Shown here: positions 34,898 through 49,000 of the stretch, piece after piece
How the letters are laid out: the number at the start of each line of letters is the position of its first letter
Numbering within the stretch: position 1 is the stretch's first letter
Position numbers and translations under genes: made by a program
Source: Artemia franciscana
Lineage: Eukaryota; Arthropoda; Branchiopoda; Anostraca; Artemiidae
DNA length: 64,000 bases
Reading direction: 5' to 3'
Assembly: GCF_032884065.1 (NCBI RefSeq)
Contig: NC_088879.1
Location: forward strand, 16,870,489-16,934,488
Notes under the pieces: model-generated
The model's input: only the letters and a program-made list of their open reading frames with translations
Database searches by the model: none
Told to the model about the DNA's origin: nothing

Positions 34898-36740
34898 TTA
34901 GTTCATTGAGTCCCCTAGTACTCAGACAGTACCTAACCTTGGACAAACATTGTGATTAGAATATAGGCCTATCTTTCATAAACATGGACAGTAGGATACA
35001 AATCTTGAATATGATGTAGATAGTTTTGAATAGGTCATATTGGACGACTAAAATCTAGGAATAGGCCTACTTCCTTTTTTAATACATATTTAAATAGCCT
35101 ATAGGCTATATGAACATTTAGGCTAGACCTATTTGTTTTCTAGTTTTAATATTTAGCCTGGGCCTATGTAGGGGATGGAGATGAATTGTCGCAAATACAG
35201 TTTTATCATAAAAAAGAGCATAAAATTAGCAATCTAAAAATGATTCCTCATAGTTCTAGCACACCTCCTTCTGAAGAGTCAGAGTTTCATGGATAAAAAC
35301 TCAGCAATGTCCTTGCAATTTGAATGTAGCACGGTAATTACGATGTTGCAAAATTTATAGTTATTACGAAGAAAGACTTCATGAAAAATCTTTTGGGAAT
35401 GTTGAGCAGTTAATGACTTGACAAATTACCAAAACCTTTGAAAAAGGCAGATTCAATATTTGGCAATATAAGGTTAATAATTGTCACTATGTTTAAAAAT
35501 ATGAAGTTTTCCTGACAAGATTACACATCGAATATAAAAGTAAAACTCCAAACTCTTATTTTACAGCCTACACGACATTGAATTAAAAAAAAAACAATTT
35601 CTTTTCAGCTAAAAGTAAGGATCAACATTAAAACTCAAAATGAACAGAAGTTGTTCCATATATGAAGCAGTTTCCCTGACAGTTTATTCCTGAGCATAAG
35701 GCCTTCTATAAAACAATAACCAACTAATATAAGTTTTAGGCTTCAAAGAAAAATAAGCGGTAATTTTTCGACGGACAAATAAGATACAAAATGTTTTTAA
35801 CGCTTACACCTTTCCCTAAACATCATATTTTTCTCTCCTTCCCATAATACTTTGGGAGGGTGAGACCCTTTGTTCTCCCAAAGATCTCTCTGAAAGTTTT
35901 ATTTCCATCCCCTAGTTGTACCTGATATTCAAAAGACAAGTCACTTTGATAGCCTAGGTGAATCTACTTTATTTTGAATCGCATCACTACTTAACCCAAA
36001 TAGATTTTGAATTATATTGGGTAAATTGCCGAGTTTCAAGGAATGAATATTGTTTTTCATTAATTTTTTTATTTATTTTCATTAGTTTTTTCCAGTCACC
36101 TTGATTATTATGGAAGTTTTCTGTTTAATTGTCATCGAGGGTTTGAAAAAAAACAACAACACTGTTTAAAATACGTACAGTTTTCATTGTTTACTGCTAC
36201 TTCAATAGTTAAATCACGGCCTCTAGACAAATAAAAACCAACACCCGTCCTAAATGGGCCTCTGCGTCAAACTTCAAAGGCATGTTTTAAGTCCACGTGA
36301 ACTTTTGGTTTTTAGATTGATTCAGTTAGTGAAAGTATGTTTGTGGTTTCGTCCTTCTTTCGTTCGCTTCTGTTGAAAGTAAACAAAACACTTTCATTCA
36401 GTTTAACAATATCGCATGCAATACCGATGTATTCTAACCTATCGATAGGCTCCACCCTCCAGCAGATCTATTTCATCAAGTTTCAACAAAATAATCTCTT
36501 TTTCTTCAGTTTCCAGAAAATATAATGACATTATGCTTATGGAGCAATTACCAGTTTTGACGTACTACCTAAAGGTGCAGCTTTTCAACTGGGTCCTTTT
36601 TAGTTTAGAATCGGCATGTCGTTACCTTCCTATTGGCTTATGAAACAAAAACGAGTTTTGTGACGTCAGGTCTTAAAAGTACCAGTATTCGACGAATTTT
36701 TCTTTTTGTTTAAAATTGGAATGACCGCAAGAAACCTCTG
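34897..36740. other. Intergenic sequence
   Basis: Contains a partial copy of the dispersed repeat at about 35600-35680 (agctaaaagtaaggatcaac). 36200-36720 is somewhat less AT-rich, but I cannot support a promoter or 5' exon call. Confidence 0.45.
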
Positions 36741-36769
36741 ACTCAATTCACGAGATATTATCACGCAAA

Positions 36770-37125
36770 GATCCAATGCTAATCACAGTAAACTAACTTT
36801 ATCTCTATTTCATACAAGAGTAAATACAGTGCTATATTATCGGCTGAAATCAGCTGCCCTACTTTTAAATAGCTTGTTATTTAATTGGAAGCTACATCAC
36901 TCCCCTTTATGCCGAGTCTGCTTTTCAGCAGATGAAACAATCCAGCATATATTATTTGATTACCAGGCTCAGAGTGAGGAGACTATTGCTCTTAAGCGTT
37001 TCTGCTCCTTGACTAAGATTCCAAATACTTTTACAGCTATCCTGGATTCTAACCTGCCATGGGAAATTGATCTTAAGATATTTAAGGCAGCAACTGATAT
37101 CTTAAAGAAAAGAAATATTGTTTAA
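36770..37125 (+). mobile_element. LINE C-terminal fragment with CCHC-like zinc motif
   Basis: The frame ending at 37125 contains HSPLCRVCFSADETIQHILF, the C-x2-C-x8-H zinc-binding pattern found after the RT/RNase H region of several LINE clades (zf-RVT-like). Upstream, LFHTRVNTVLYYRLKSAALL fits the preceding segment. No RT core remains. Confidence 0.65.
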
Positions 37126-37129
37126 TAAT

Positions 37130-40100
37130 GATTAAAGCTTGAAGAGGTCAATTTTTAGAATTATGTGATTTATCTATAGTTTTTGATTGTGCAGAAGAGA
37201 GCAGGAATGAGTAGGAAGAGCCGTAATAGTACAGGCCGGCCTAGTGGCCTAAACTGCTGGGAACAGGTAGCTCAGGTACTCGCACTTACCATAATCAATA
37301 ACAGTGTATTATTGTTCATAATTTCATATATTCATTGTTTGGAGACTGGAGGAGAATAGCGCTTCCAGTGGCTAGTTTTTCTGAAGAAGAAGTCAAAGAG
37401 GTGAAAGGACTTGTTGTTAGTCCATATACCTCCCTGCAATTTTTGGAACTGGAGCCTGTTTCTAACATGCTATAAGGTGGATGTGCTCGTTTTTATCCGA
37501 CCCACACTGATTATTAAAATTATTAAGTTGATTGTTAGATTATTAAATTGGAACTATCTGGGCACGAAAAAGGGATGTTGAACTAGACCAAAAAAGAACA
37601 ATGTGAATATTATTAGTTTTACTACGACTAATTCTACTACCAAATGGTATCCTTTACACTTGTTAATCAATTTAAGGTTTCTGCTGCAATGATACAAAAA
37701 ATTGTTGAGGTTTTCTGGATATTCTTTTTATTATCAAACCCAATGGATATTCAACAATTCTAATTTTATTTTTCAAATGCTTTCGAATTTAAAACACAGT
37801 CACTGTTTAAATTTGGCCAATGTTTCACAATATAATGTTTCACAATGTGGGTAAAACTTTGACTTAAACTGTATCTTTACTTAGACAGCTCTATTGCGCT
37901 GCCTATGATTTTTGTGTTGGCTTTGGTACGCTGATACCAATGCTATTTATTAATATAAATCGGCGGACATACACACAAATCAATTTACAAAAAGATCGTA
38001 AAAAATATTTTGTTCGATAAATCATTAATATTGTAAGTTTAATACAACAAATTAAATTGTACTGCGTCAAAATCCATTCAAAATTACGAGCAAATGAATA
38101 CACGATATCCAGGGCTGTTAAAGTAGACCTGGTTCAATTACAATATTTAGTATCCCGTGTTGGGCGTGAAGAGGTGGGAGAAGTGAAGGGGAAATATGTA
38201 CTGCAACATCGGTAGTGAATCTGGTTGAAAAAAGCTGAGTGTAACTAAATTCATCTTCCCCCACCAGAAGCTAGTTTACGCTGTACTACTTTTGCCTGCA
38301 GCAGCTCATTGCTGACAATTTTAGTAAAAACTGAGAACCAATACTTATATTTATGATTTTTTTATGCGTGTTTAATGTTTAAAACGTACTGCATAATGTT
38401 TTTAAATTCACCATGTAGTGTATTTGTTAAATATTTTCTTTTATTTATTACCATTTGAATAGCACCCGCGTCAATAGAACTTTTTCGTACCCCCTCCCCC
38501 AATAAAATATTGTAGCTACGCTCCTGCCCGGGTGCCGTTGATGTATTAAATAAGTAACTGTTTTCTCCCTCCCCTTTTTCAAAAATATGCGGATTTTATT
38601 TAGAATCTTTTTATTACGTTTCTTATATTCGTTTTTTTATATTAAGTTTTATATTAATTTTAGATACATGACTAAATTGGGTTTGTAGTTTTACTTGGTT
38701 TAGTTCATTTTGAAATCTGTAACAATGTTTGTTTTTTAATAATATGTAACCTGTTTGACATATTGGTATTTATTTCATTTTTTTTCATTTATTGGCTCTA
38801 AAATGTGAATTCAGCCGATATGTGCATGTAAACGACATTTTGTGGAGATAAATCCCATAATATTAATTTGGTACTTCAGTGGGCTTCGGACTTCACAAGC
38901 CCATAATGAGCGTAGAAGATATTGCGGTTGCAGGAAATATATCATAATGACAGAAATGTAAACTATTTAACTTTTAAATTCTATTTTAATATCCAACATT
39001 GGACATTATTTCACCCCAGAGTGCAGACTATTTATATGTAGCAGATTTGTGTCAAATCCGGGTCTGAAAACATGCAGCGCAGATTCAACACATGTTGGAG
39101 TCCGCTAATTGAAAATGAGGGATTTGATTTTTTGACGTGTCAAAGCTTCCAACTTCAACCGCTCATATTTAGGAAGAAAACATTAAAAATTGTTCGAATT
39201 TGACAGTAGCCTAGGTTCAATTTGAAAGTGACAGGCTTTAACTCATTTTAGTGTAGTTGTTGTGAATTTGACTTCTTTGCTGGACGGTATTGATTTTCCT
39301 AAAGATTGATCAAAGACAATTGAAAAATATATTTACTGATGAATCAGTTTCTAAATATATGCTTTGAATAGAATAATACATCAGTGGGAGTTAGAGGGTC
39401 TCCAAATTTTCCATTCAGAATAGGCCTACTTTGTTCTCTAAAAAGTGTTGGACACTATTCTGGAAGCTAGCTCATTTGCATTTGTTAATCTCTCTGGCTC
39501 TGAAAGTGTTCTTTCTGATCTAAAAAAATAGGCAAGGAAGAATAGCCTAATTCCAACCAGAACTCAATTCAATTTTTTTTTTTGGGGGGGGGAGACAGCT
39601 TACTGGCCTGACTCCAACCATTTACTTTAACATCAAAAGACTCAATCAATAGACTAATATCTTCCCAGACTTTATGGGTTAAAATAATTTGGGCTTCTTC
39701 TCATCAAGCCTAATGATTAAGGGTAATGAAACTTATGACAATATTGCAAAACAGGCTATTCACCACCCAATTTCTTGGAAGAAAGATCTCTCAGTAAATA
39801 AAATCTTAAAGCTGGCTAGGCTAATAACTTCTGTTTTAAATAACCAGAATTAAAAAAACTCATACTGCTGCTAGAATGACATACCTTTTGTCTTTTGCTC
39901 AGCATTTTATTCCCCACCACCTAATCCATCCAATAGGAACATTACCAAAACTGTTTTGTTTCAAAATTAAGAATGCAATTACCTTAAATTGAAGCTTGGA
40001 GCAATCTAAGGATTTCTACTTGTAAGCTTCAGAGTTGATGGTTTTATTTGTATTCAGTAATCTTTTGTGACCAGGTACACTGTTTTGATACATAACTTCT

Positions 40101-40150
40101 CAGTTGAGTTTACACTCCCTCAGCACCTGGTCTTTGTTTAGAGATTTCCA
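37130..40150. other. Intergenic sequence, mostly unrecognised
   Basis: No gene found. The block at about 38455-38526 ends gtagctacgctcctg; its complement, caggagcgtagctac, resembles a hAT-type terminus. A G-run lies at 39577-39592. Confidence 0.4.
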
Positions 40151-40439
40151 CAGATTTGGCAGTAATAGTTTCTTCAGAGAGGTTATTCCAACTATTCATG
40201 ATTCTTGAGGAAAATGATTGAGCATGTACTCTAAGATAGGGTAGTTAGTCTGGCTAACAAGTTTCAACTGATAACCTATAGGCCTAGTTTTTTAGTTAGA
40301 ATCAACATTGGGAAATAATGCTGGAAGTATGTTAGCCCTCATTAATTATAGGTTAAGATGACATCACCTCTATTTCTTCCATATACAAAAGTTAAGAGTT
40401 TCAGTTTTGCTAGTCTTGCAGGATAGGAAAGTTCCCTCA

Positions 40440-41640
40440 GGTTGTATATCACTGGTGGCACATATTCCAACATCTTTATGTTGTTATTTTTTTTTTAAAT
40501 AAGGACAAGCTAGAGACATCCTTAGGATGCAGAAGTCTCTTATACAGAAGACTGATGACTTGAGGGAATGGGTAGAAAGAGTATGCTTAATCACCCCCAT
40601 GGTTGAACTAGCACCAGCAGCAGACTTCTTAGCATGAATACTGAATTTCAATTCATTATTTATAGTGATTCTGAGATCTTGCTCAATATTTACAGAGGAA
40701 AGTAGGTGACCTGAGAGAAAATAAGAGCAACAAGGGTTCATTTTGCTAAAGTGAATGACAATGCACTTCAGAACATAAAATTTAAGAAGCCTCAGTCTAT
40801 TGATCAAGCAGTCTAAGGATTATTCTGTAGAAGGACATGACCTTCACAGGGCAAGGCTGGTTCAATATGCTTCAGGTTGTCAGCATAGAGCATTAGTTTA
40901 CTGCTTATACTAGAATGAACATTGTTGATAGAGAAATTAAAAAATATAGGACCCAAAACACTTTGTTGAGGAACTATATTCAAGACATTTTTAGACTAAG
41001 AAAGAATATGGCTACCAGAGTCTTCAAATAACCAAACACATTGAAGTTGCATATAAAGAAAATCAAGGACCCAAAGTAAGGACTTCTCTTCAAGCTTGAC
41101 AGCATGTATTTTGATTGTAAGTCACTTATGACAGACTCTGTCAAAAGATTTAGGAAAGTCAAGCAGAATCATGTCAGCAGGCACCCCTGTATCAAGCCAC
41201 ATAGTTGTATGGTCATATAATTCAAGGAGGCTGGTATCTACATATCTTGGAGTACACAACCATGCTATGAGCTGTGCAAGAGATTATTTGCTTCAAAATA
41301 TCTAATAACTGCAGAATTGATTATTCTTTTAACAGCCATAATAACTGCTGATGTCATGCTAATAGGTCAGTACTTTTCAACAAGGTTCTTTCTATTTTTC
41401 TGAAATATTTGAACAGTATAGGCTGTTTTCCAATCCAGCAGTAGTCTGAAAAGACTTGATAACTGAAAATGATAACTTGAACTGCAAGGAAAGAGGTTGG
41501 GACAAGACTGTCCAACATTCATGGAGGATAAAAGGATGAATGCAGTCTGGACCAGCAGATATTAAGCAATGACTGAACCATTTCAAAGATGTGCAAATAC
41601 AGATGAGACAATTGATTTTATCCTTTCAGAATTTCCTTAT
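40440..41640 (-). mobile_element. CR1/L2-like LINE fragment, decayed
   Basis: Minus strand, from high to low coordinate: RT finger SAGPDCIHPFILHECW.VLSQPLSLQF (near 41560, with stops); motif A DMILLDFPKSFDRVCHK (near 41150); FLYMQLQCVWLFEDSGS; motif B written VPQQSVLGPIFFNF (near 40960; normally PQGS); LMLYADNLK (motif C with the second Asp as Asn); then the thumb NIEQDLRITINNELKFSIHA (near 40690) and MGVIKHTLS. Several stops. Confidence 0.75.
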
Positions 41641-41934
41641 TTCATAACTGAGAGAAATATCCATAAAAGAAATATAGAATTATTAGGTCTGGAGATTTCC
41701 ACTCTGCTAGTTTTGGGTTTTAGTTGTTTCAGAAAAAAACAAAGGAAATAGGTGTATTTGTAGTTCTCTTTTCTTTGATAAATATCTACAATTGGTTGTA
41801 GTTTAGATATTGTTTAAGGAGGATATTTTATCAATAAAAAGCCTGAATTTTTCCAAATTATAATTACAAATTGATAGAGAACTGATATTTAATAAAAACA
41901 AATTTGGGGCAGTTTGTATCACTGACCTACAAAT

Positions 41935-42410
41935 AAAGTGAACATACCACTTGAAGCCTTTTTTATGCTCATCCCAAAATAAATATTGCTTTACTCAATA
42001 ATTTAATCTTAAGCCCTTTATGGACTCTCAAAGATGATACCTTTTTTCTCCCATTTTAGATACTGCTGTTTGCATCATTTTGTATAAACCAGTGTACCTG
42101 TAAGTTGAATCAACAGTGACAAAATTGAGAGCAAGAAAACAAATAGAAAATGTATAATTTTGGCTATATATTTACACACAAGAAAGAGTGGGGTAAAGTA
42201 TAATGAAGCTACTGTTAAAATTTGTTAAACAAAATTAATCTCCATATAAACAAGTAAGAATTGTTGTTTTTAGTCCTTTTATATAGCCAGAAATAGAGAA
42301 AAAGGCATCATCTTTGAGGGTCTATAATGGCCTTAGAATTGGATTTCCCAGTAAGGCAATTATTATATTTAGAAAAAGCATGTAATGATGCTCTTTCAAT
42401 ATAATACAAG
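41935..42410. repeat. Degenerate inverted repeat related to the 34-kb palindrome
   Basis: About 41960-42055 and 42298-42400 are inverted copies (ctcaaagatgat.cctttttt and its inverse; caataa.ttaa and ttaaggc blocks). The middle contains ggctatatatttacacac and ggggtaaagtataat, shared with the 34-kb element and with 53920. An old copy of the same family. Confidence 0.7.
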
Positions 42411-42699
42411 ATTCCATAACTGACACAAGGGGAAGGTGAATATACTATCAGTTTGGCTTTACATGCTCTTTCCAAAGATACTAATTAATTCAATTGAAAA
42501 TGCACTCCTTTTCCTAACCAATGGTCCTATATATGAAATAATAATGGGTTTATTTGTTACATCAATGCAGTCATTCCATTTAGCTCCTATATTAAATTAA
42601 TTGTCTTCTCAGTTTGCAATTTATCTCAGTGTAGGATTGACTGCATAATTTACCAAAATGTTATTTGAAATGATTGTTAAAAGTGTATCCTTCCCAGCT

Positions 42700-43120
42700 A
42701 ACAAAAATTAACAAAGAAGGTTCCAGAATACTACTGACTCTTGTTGAATCTGAAAGAAATATCAGCATTGTTGTGGACTTGAAGCTAAAATTTCACTGGC
42801 ACATTTAAAACATGATTTCTGAGGCATCAGACAAAGTTTCAAGCACTTAGGGAATCAGATTCTTGTACAAATCTATCAGGGGATTGTTGGACCTACAGTT
42901 GAGTATAGGAATGTGATTTGGGAATCCCACTATAGAACCAATTCATCTGTAGTACAAAAGTTTCAAAGAGACATCATCAAACTTATCTCTGGTCTTAAAG
43001 ACTTAAGCTTGGAAAAACAATGATTTAAGTCACTGAAAGGAAATGAAGTGCTTCTACCTCAAATGTAATTTCATTACAAATACAAAATTACTTATTATTT
43101 ATTGATTGCCCACTTGCCAT
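42700..43120 (+). mobile_element. CR1-like LINE C-terminal fragment
   Basis: The plus strand reads ISIVVDLKLKFHWHI, then YKSIRGLVGPTVEYRNVIWE, SHYRTNSSVVQKFQRDIIKL and ISGLKDLSLE, with frameshifts. This is the thumb and C-terminal domain. It ends about 260 bp upstream of the FARSA start codon, so it may lie in the 5' intron of that gene. Confidence 0.75.
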
Positions 43121-43362
43121 AAGTATACACTGGAAAAGGTATCCCAAGGATTGGCCTAAAAGAATTACTTTTTTTTAAATATATTTTTGAACATCCTCCC
43201 ACCTTAGGCTTGAACCTTCATGCAAACATTAACTTTATTCAATATAAAAGCCAAAAGTCCTTAAACAACCAGTGTGTATCCTGTCATACTTTTAGTATTG
43301 TCATTTCTAATGCATTCATAATGCCACTCTTATACAATTTTGTCTAATATTTACTGTTTTAG

Positions 43363-43377
43363 GTATACTTGAAGAAT
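43363..43377 (+). other. Putative 5' UTR part of FARSA first coding exon
   Basis: A pyrimidine-rich acceptor-like ttactgttttag ends at 43362. The 15 nt up to the ATG would then be 5' UTR, implying an upstream non-coding exon. Upstream exon not located. Confidence 0.55.
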
Positions 43378-43515
43378 ATGTCTGACCTTGTTGAAAAAGT
43401 CTTAAAAGAAATTGATAAAAATGAGAAAACCAGCTCCTTAGTGCTTGCTAAACAACTAAATGTTGACCATCAGAAAGTGGTTGGTGCCATTAAAAGTATT
43501 CTTTCAGCAGGAGAG
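43378..43515 (+). CDS. FARSA: FARSA coding exon 1
   Basis: Encodes residues 1-46 ([20 protein letters not shown] through LSAGE), a helix-turn-helix module typical of the eukaryotic PheRS alpha N-terminus. Ends phase 0 at GAGAG|gtaagt. The ATG was chosen because its product aligns with the family start. An upstream in-frame TTG at 43369 has no AUG before it within the putative exon (43363 onward). Confidence 0.94.
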
Positions 43516-45933
43516 GTAAGTAGTGTTGAAATAAAATTTGCTACTTTTTCAGTAACAACTTTTTAGTCAGTAAATCAACCTATCAATTCTTCTGTCAATG
43601 CTTAAAAAAAACAACTCAAGAATCTAGATAGGCTGACAAAAATACTATTTTTTTTCAAAATCATGGTGAACTCCACATAAAACTTTATCACATTATTTTC
43701 ATCTCCTATCAAGCAATGTAATTGTGAGATTTTTTCATGATTTTTGTGAATTACTATAGGTAATTACCTCCTTTATCTACTTTGTGTGTCATTATTTTTG
43801 AATTATTTCTTCATTGCAGCATTTGAGCAAAGCGAGATCATGTTGCTCTTGAAAGTTGGGATTTACCATGCTTAGCAAAAACTCCTTAGAAAACCCTTCT
43901 AGCTTTCTACATTCCCTGCATCAGCCCTATGATTTAGTGTTCTTGTTTTGAGCATCCAACCCAACCTTTTATTTTGTGTATCCAACCCAAGTATGTGCAA
44001 AATAGAACATTGAATGCATCAGTTTATGAAAATATATACCCAATTCTGGTATTTGATGAGTGTAGTCTATGCCTGTTAGAGTTTAACCAACAATAGCAAC
44101 TTTGACATAGCCTTGCTTTTACTAATTACCATCAGGAACAAACTTGTAGGGTGGATTATTTATTGAAAGGCCACTTTCACTAGCTAGATACCATGTGTAA
44201 CAGCATCTCAACCAAAATTAAGCCCACATCTTTCTTCTTTCAAATGTAAGATAACTGATTAGATTAATAACAGTAGTATCATTTTTGCTATTATTTCTAA
44301 TTTTGCTTAAAAACGAGTTCTAGATGCTTTTTAGCTCCTTATTAAGTACTGCTTTTATATAAAACAGAAAATAAAAGGGCTGATATATATAACACAAAAG
44401 ACAGTCTTGTTGATTGTGTTTGAGCTTTCTGGGACTATTATGGATAAAATAAGGGATAGTAATTAAAATAGGACTTGGATGTAAAAGAATAATCAGCAAA
44501 TTTGAATGGACAAATTGCAATGACTGATATGACATTTTCTTGTAAGTTGAATACTTTTTTGGATAGGTTATCAAGGCAGAACAGAAAAGTGACAAAAACT
44601 GGGAGCTAACCTCTGAGGGTTTGGAAGTTGCCTCACAAGGTAGTCATGAAGGACTGGTCTTCAGAGCAATACCTCCAGAAGGAGTTACTAAAGATGAGCT
44701 TCTGGTGAGTTTTTTTTTTTTCATAGTAATTATCTTTAATGATTCAGGTCCTTAAAAATGTACATTATTGACAATGAGAATATTATTGTTGAAGCCTTTG
44801 TGATACAGTAGAACCATTCAATTAATTAAATCTTAGAATAAGTGTATATTGCAGAAAGTGAAACATTCAACCTTGTAGTGAATTATGCTGTTCGTAACTG
44901 CCAACCAGTTAATTATTGCAGCTGATAGTTCAAGAAAATCGTTTCTTACATCAATTGAGTTTGATTCAGATTTTTGTTAAAAAAAAAAAAAATGGCCCCC
45001 AGTTTGTTCTTTTATTTTCTTAGGTTCTAAATAAAAGAAAAACACTCTGTTTCCAGCTTTCCTCTTTTTTTTTTCAGCTGAAATGATTTGAATTTTCTGC
45101 TTATTCATCATATAAATACTTGATGAGCTCTTTGGTTACCATTTACAAGCAATTTGTATTAGAAATTATGTCTAAAAAAAATGAATATTCTCCTACAAAT
45201 ATTACTCCCTTGATTTCATATTGAGGAGCGAACCCATGTGAATTTTTAATCAGTGCCAAAAGATAAATTGTTTTTTCTATTTAGAAAAAGCCAACACGAC
45301 AGAAAAAACAACATGTATATTGTAGTAAAATTTTGACATATTCTAATCTCTACAAAAGATAAATATCCTTCTCCTAAACAGCCAGAACTAGACCATTCTA
45401 AGCTCATTTTACTTTCATTTTTGAGCAAAAGAAACCGATGAATATACTTTTGGGCTCGGCAGGCATGCAGTAGCTTTTTGGGTGGGCTAGGGATAAAAAA
45501 AAGTTGCTGTTGCAGCTTTTTAGAGTTGTAAGGATACTCAGATCATTACACTTGGAAGATTTTTTAGAACGTTGATTTTTCGAGAATAGACCCACAAAAA
45601 TTGTTTAATGTAGATTTTTAAAAATTAATTAAAAAAATTCCTCCACAAAACAAGTTTGTCAAAGAAAAGTAGAGCTTAAATAGACGAATGAAACCCAAAA
45701 CGAACAAAAAATACAATAAATAACTAAGTCAAACTCTAAACAAGCAAAAATTGACTTGAGTATGGCTGGTAACCCCCATGCCTCTCAAGACCAAAACATA
45801 GTTTGTACTTTACTGAAAACAAAATACATATTAAACATTTTCCCTTTTTTTACTTTAATAAATAAAGAATTTTTAAAATTTTAAGAAATAAATATCAGTA
45901 TATGTATAATAAACTGGCAACCCACAGTCATAG

Positions 45934-46018
<85 letters not shown>

Positions 46019-49000
46019 GACATAAATCATGTACATATTCACTGATTTAAAGTAGAAAAGGGAACAGGGTTTAATTGTACAAACTAAATAACCTATGACC
46101 ACTAGGAGAAGAAGAAGACTATCTGATAAATATATATCTAAGGAAGCAAACATGAAAAACCGGGAAAATATATTCCCCAGGGAAATCTCTGAAATCCTGA
46201 AGGGCAAAACTGATTGTCAGATGTGTGCAATTCTCAGAAAGCGAAAACACAAATATCGTTCTTCATGAAATGTTTTTTGGAGATCACTTGAATTACTTTA
46301 AATTTGTATTGACTCATAACTACCACTGCTCTCAAGACCAAATATTCCCACTTGTAATTCCTTTGGTATTTTATGTTCACATATCAAACAAAGCACACTT
46401 TCAAGCATGAATCCATTTACTAGACAAGAAAACATTCCTGGTTTTTATCGTTATAAATATACTCATATTCTTCAAGATTGAAACAATCAGCATGTAATAC
46501 ACTAACCACTATAATATTCTTCTTAAACTCATCTTAAAAAATAATGAATTCCTCTGAAGTTTTTTTTATTTCTTTTTGACTGTTGTACTTAGGATTCCTG
46601 TATTTTTTGGTAAATGTGAGCTTGCTTCTTTTTTTTAGGAAATTATTTCTAAAGACAAAGTTGACATTGGATTAGGAAAGGCTATTTCTCTTGGCTGGAT
46701 TATGTCAGACAAAAACACTGGAACAAAGGCACCGAAATTTGAAAGAAAGGTTCAATTTATTGATGATAAGGTTCAAAAAAATTTAAATTCTTTTCAAAAA
46801 GGAAAGGAACTGGACAAATCTGTTTTATTGGAGTACAAGAAAAGAAAGTTGGTTCGAGAGGTGTAAGTTTCTCATTTTTGTTATAACAAAACTTCTTGGC
46901 AAGAAGAAATAATCTGAATTAGATATTAGCAAATATTTTGAAATTCAAAATGAGACAGTAGAGTGAAAAAAGGTAGCAACTGTTAAAGGTGAAAAAAGGT
47001 AGATATTAGCAAATATTTTGAAATTCAAAATGAGACAGTAGAGTGAAAAAAGGTAACACTGTTGAAGGACATATTTGTTGGCAAAAATAAAATCATGAAA
47101 AATTCTAAATAAAGAAAGCACTTCAGCGAAAAGAAAAAAACATAGAATGAGACAAGACTTAGTGCAAAAGAAAACTTTTACCATTCTAAATTCCCTACCT
47201 CAGGCCCATGATTTAGTATACTTGATTTAAAATTCAATGTTGGTTGACAAAAACTGTATTCCTGTATTTCGGTTCGCTTCAGTTTCAGATTAGATTTGAA
47301 AGATTGATTTTACAACAGTCTTAACTCCCTTTAAAAATATTTATTAGTTTTCTCTCTATTCTCCCACAAAAACTTACTTTTGGTGTTCTCTTTTTGATGG
47401 GTTTTCAACTATTTTTTTTTCTTTTCTTTTTTTGAACTTTTCCATAAGAGCGGCGAATTATGCGAACCTGAATTTACATAGTGATGTCTCTTAGACGTTT
47501 ATGCTTGACAAACTTACCATCTCCTTATAGAAGTTAGTTTGACAGTAAAATAGATGCAAAACTGGGAAATTAAAGACTCATTTGATTCAATATTGTGCTG
47601 ACAGCAATGTTACCCTCTACAAACTTAGTTTGGGCAGTAGATCTATTTATGATGAACCCTTTTTCCAGGTTCGAAAGGAGTACTTTGTTGTAAGTCAGGA
47701 GGCGAAAACTTGAAAAGCCTCACCGAGACCTAACTTAGGTGTCATACCTTTTTTTGAAATGCTCCGTTGATTCAGGATAGCTGAAATTTGACCTTTCAAA
47801 AATCATCTCTTTCTCCCTATTATGAAAAATTTCTGCCAGAATCGTAGAAACAGTTTGTCTGTTTTTTATTATAATTATTACAGGCTTCACGGCTCCATCA
47901 TAGATGGCAATATGTCGTTAGCCCTGGTAATTTCCTCATTTTCCGACACTAAGGTATTTGTTATTACTTCTTTTGAACGTGTCAAGGGAAGGATTTTCCA
48001 GGATTACTTCTGCCGGCAATCTATCCCACTATGGCAACCTATCACTGGGAGAAACTCGTTTTCAGTTATTCTTGGCAGGGAGTAACCTGCTAGGTAGTCC
48101 TGACGAGCTGTACTTTGGCGAGTTGATTGCTAGGGCTTCGCTCTATCTGGAACGAATTTCGATAGCTCCTCTGATGGAGGGAGCTATCCTTTGATTTAAA
48201 AAATTTGAATATTATGAGGCAGTAATTTACATTGAGCATTTCAGAATTTTTTTAGACCGGATTAGGAAATTAAAATAACAACGTTTAGGAAGCTTTTCTC
48301 TAGGAAACTTTTTATAAAATTACTTGTTTTAGACGAAATAAAAGAAAAAAAAAATCAGATTCTGTGCTCTTCAATATAGAATATATTTACATTTGGGGAT
48401 TGAAAGTATTTTCTATTATTTACAATTGTCATTGAAGTGAATTTCTTATATTGTATTTATTTGCATTCTTTTCAGACTTATAACAAGCTATATTGTGTCT
48501 AAAGGTTCTCAGTTTAGCACAACTCTCAGCAAACAAGAGACCGAGCTGACGACTGACATGATTACTTCTGGCTCTTGGAAGGAAAAAAGCTTCAAATCAT
48601 ATAATTTTAATGCTCTTGGTGCTACCTTATCTAAAGGACATCTTCACCCCCTTCAAAAAGTTCTAGAACAATATCGACAGATTTTCTTGGAAATGGGGTG
48701 AGTACGAGTAAAAGTATTTTTAATTGATAAATTAGTCTTGTTTGCTAAATCTAGTTTTCATCAAATACGGCACGAAAGAATGTTTTGTTTTTGCCTGTTA
48801 TATAATTGGTTATTTTTTTTTCAATAATTAAATAATTGGTTATTGCTTAAATATGATGTAACTTTGCTCATTGTAGGCTTTAGTTTAATTTCTTTTATTT
48901 TCACCTGTTTATTTGTCAATCTTGTGAGAAATTTGATTTTAGTAACTTTATTCTGATGAACCCAAGGCTTATGCTCAATGATCTTAATTAGTCATTTAGT

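Larger units (their letters stand above)
43516..46638. other. FARSA introns 1 and 2
   Basis: Intron 1 (43516-44566) shows nothing recognisable. Intron 2 (44705-46638) contains a second copy of the 22980-23240 repeat at about 45640-45935, followed by a 78-nt poly(T). Confidence 0.7.

Noticed and set aside
45881-46207. Poly-lysine open frame
   Set aside because: It is a translation of the 78-nt homopolymer.
47822-48194. Possible extra exon or gene in FARSA intron 3
   Set aside because: Two overlapping frames have no recognisable domain, and FARSA exons 3 and 4 join perfectly without it.
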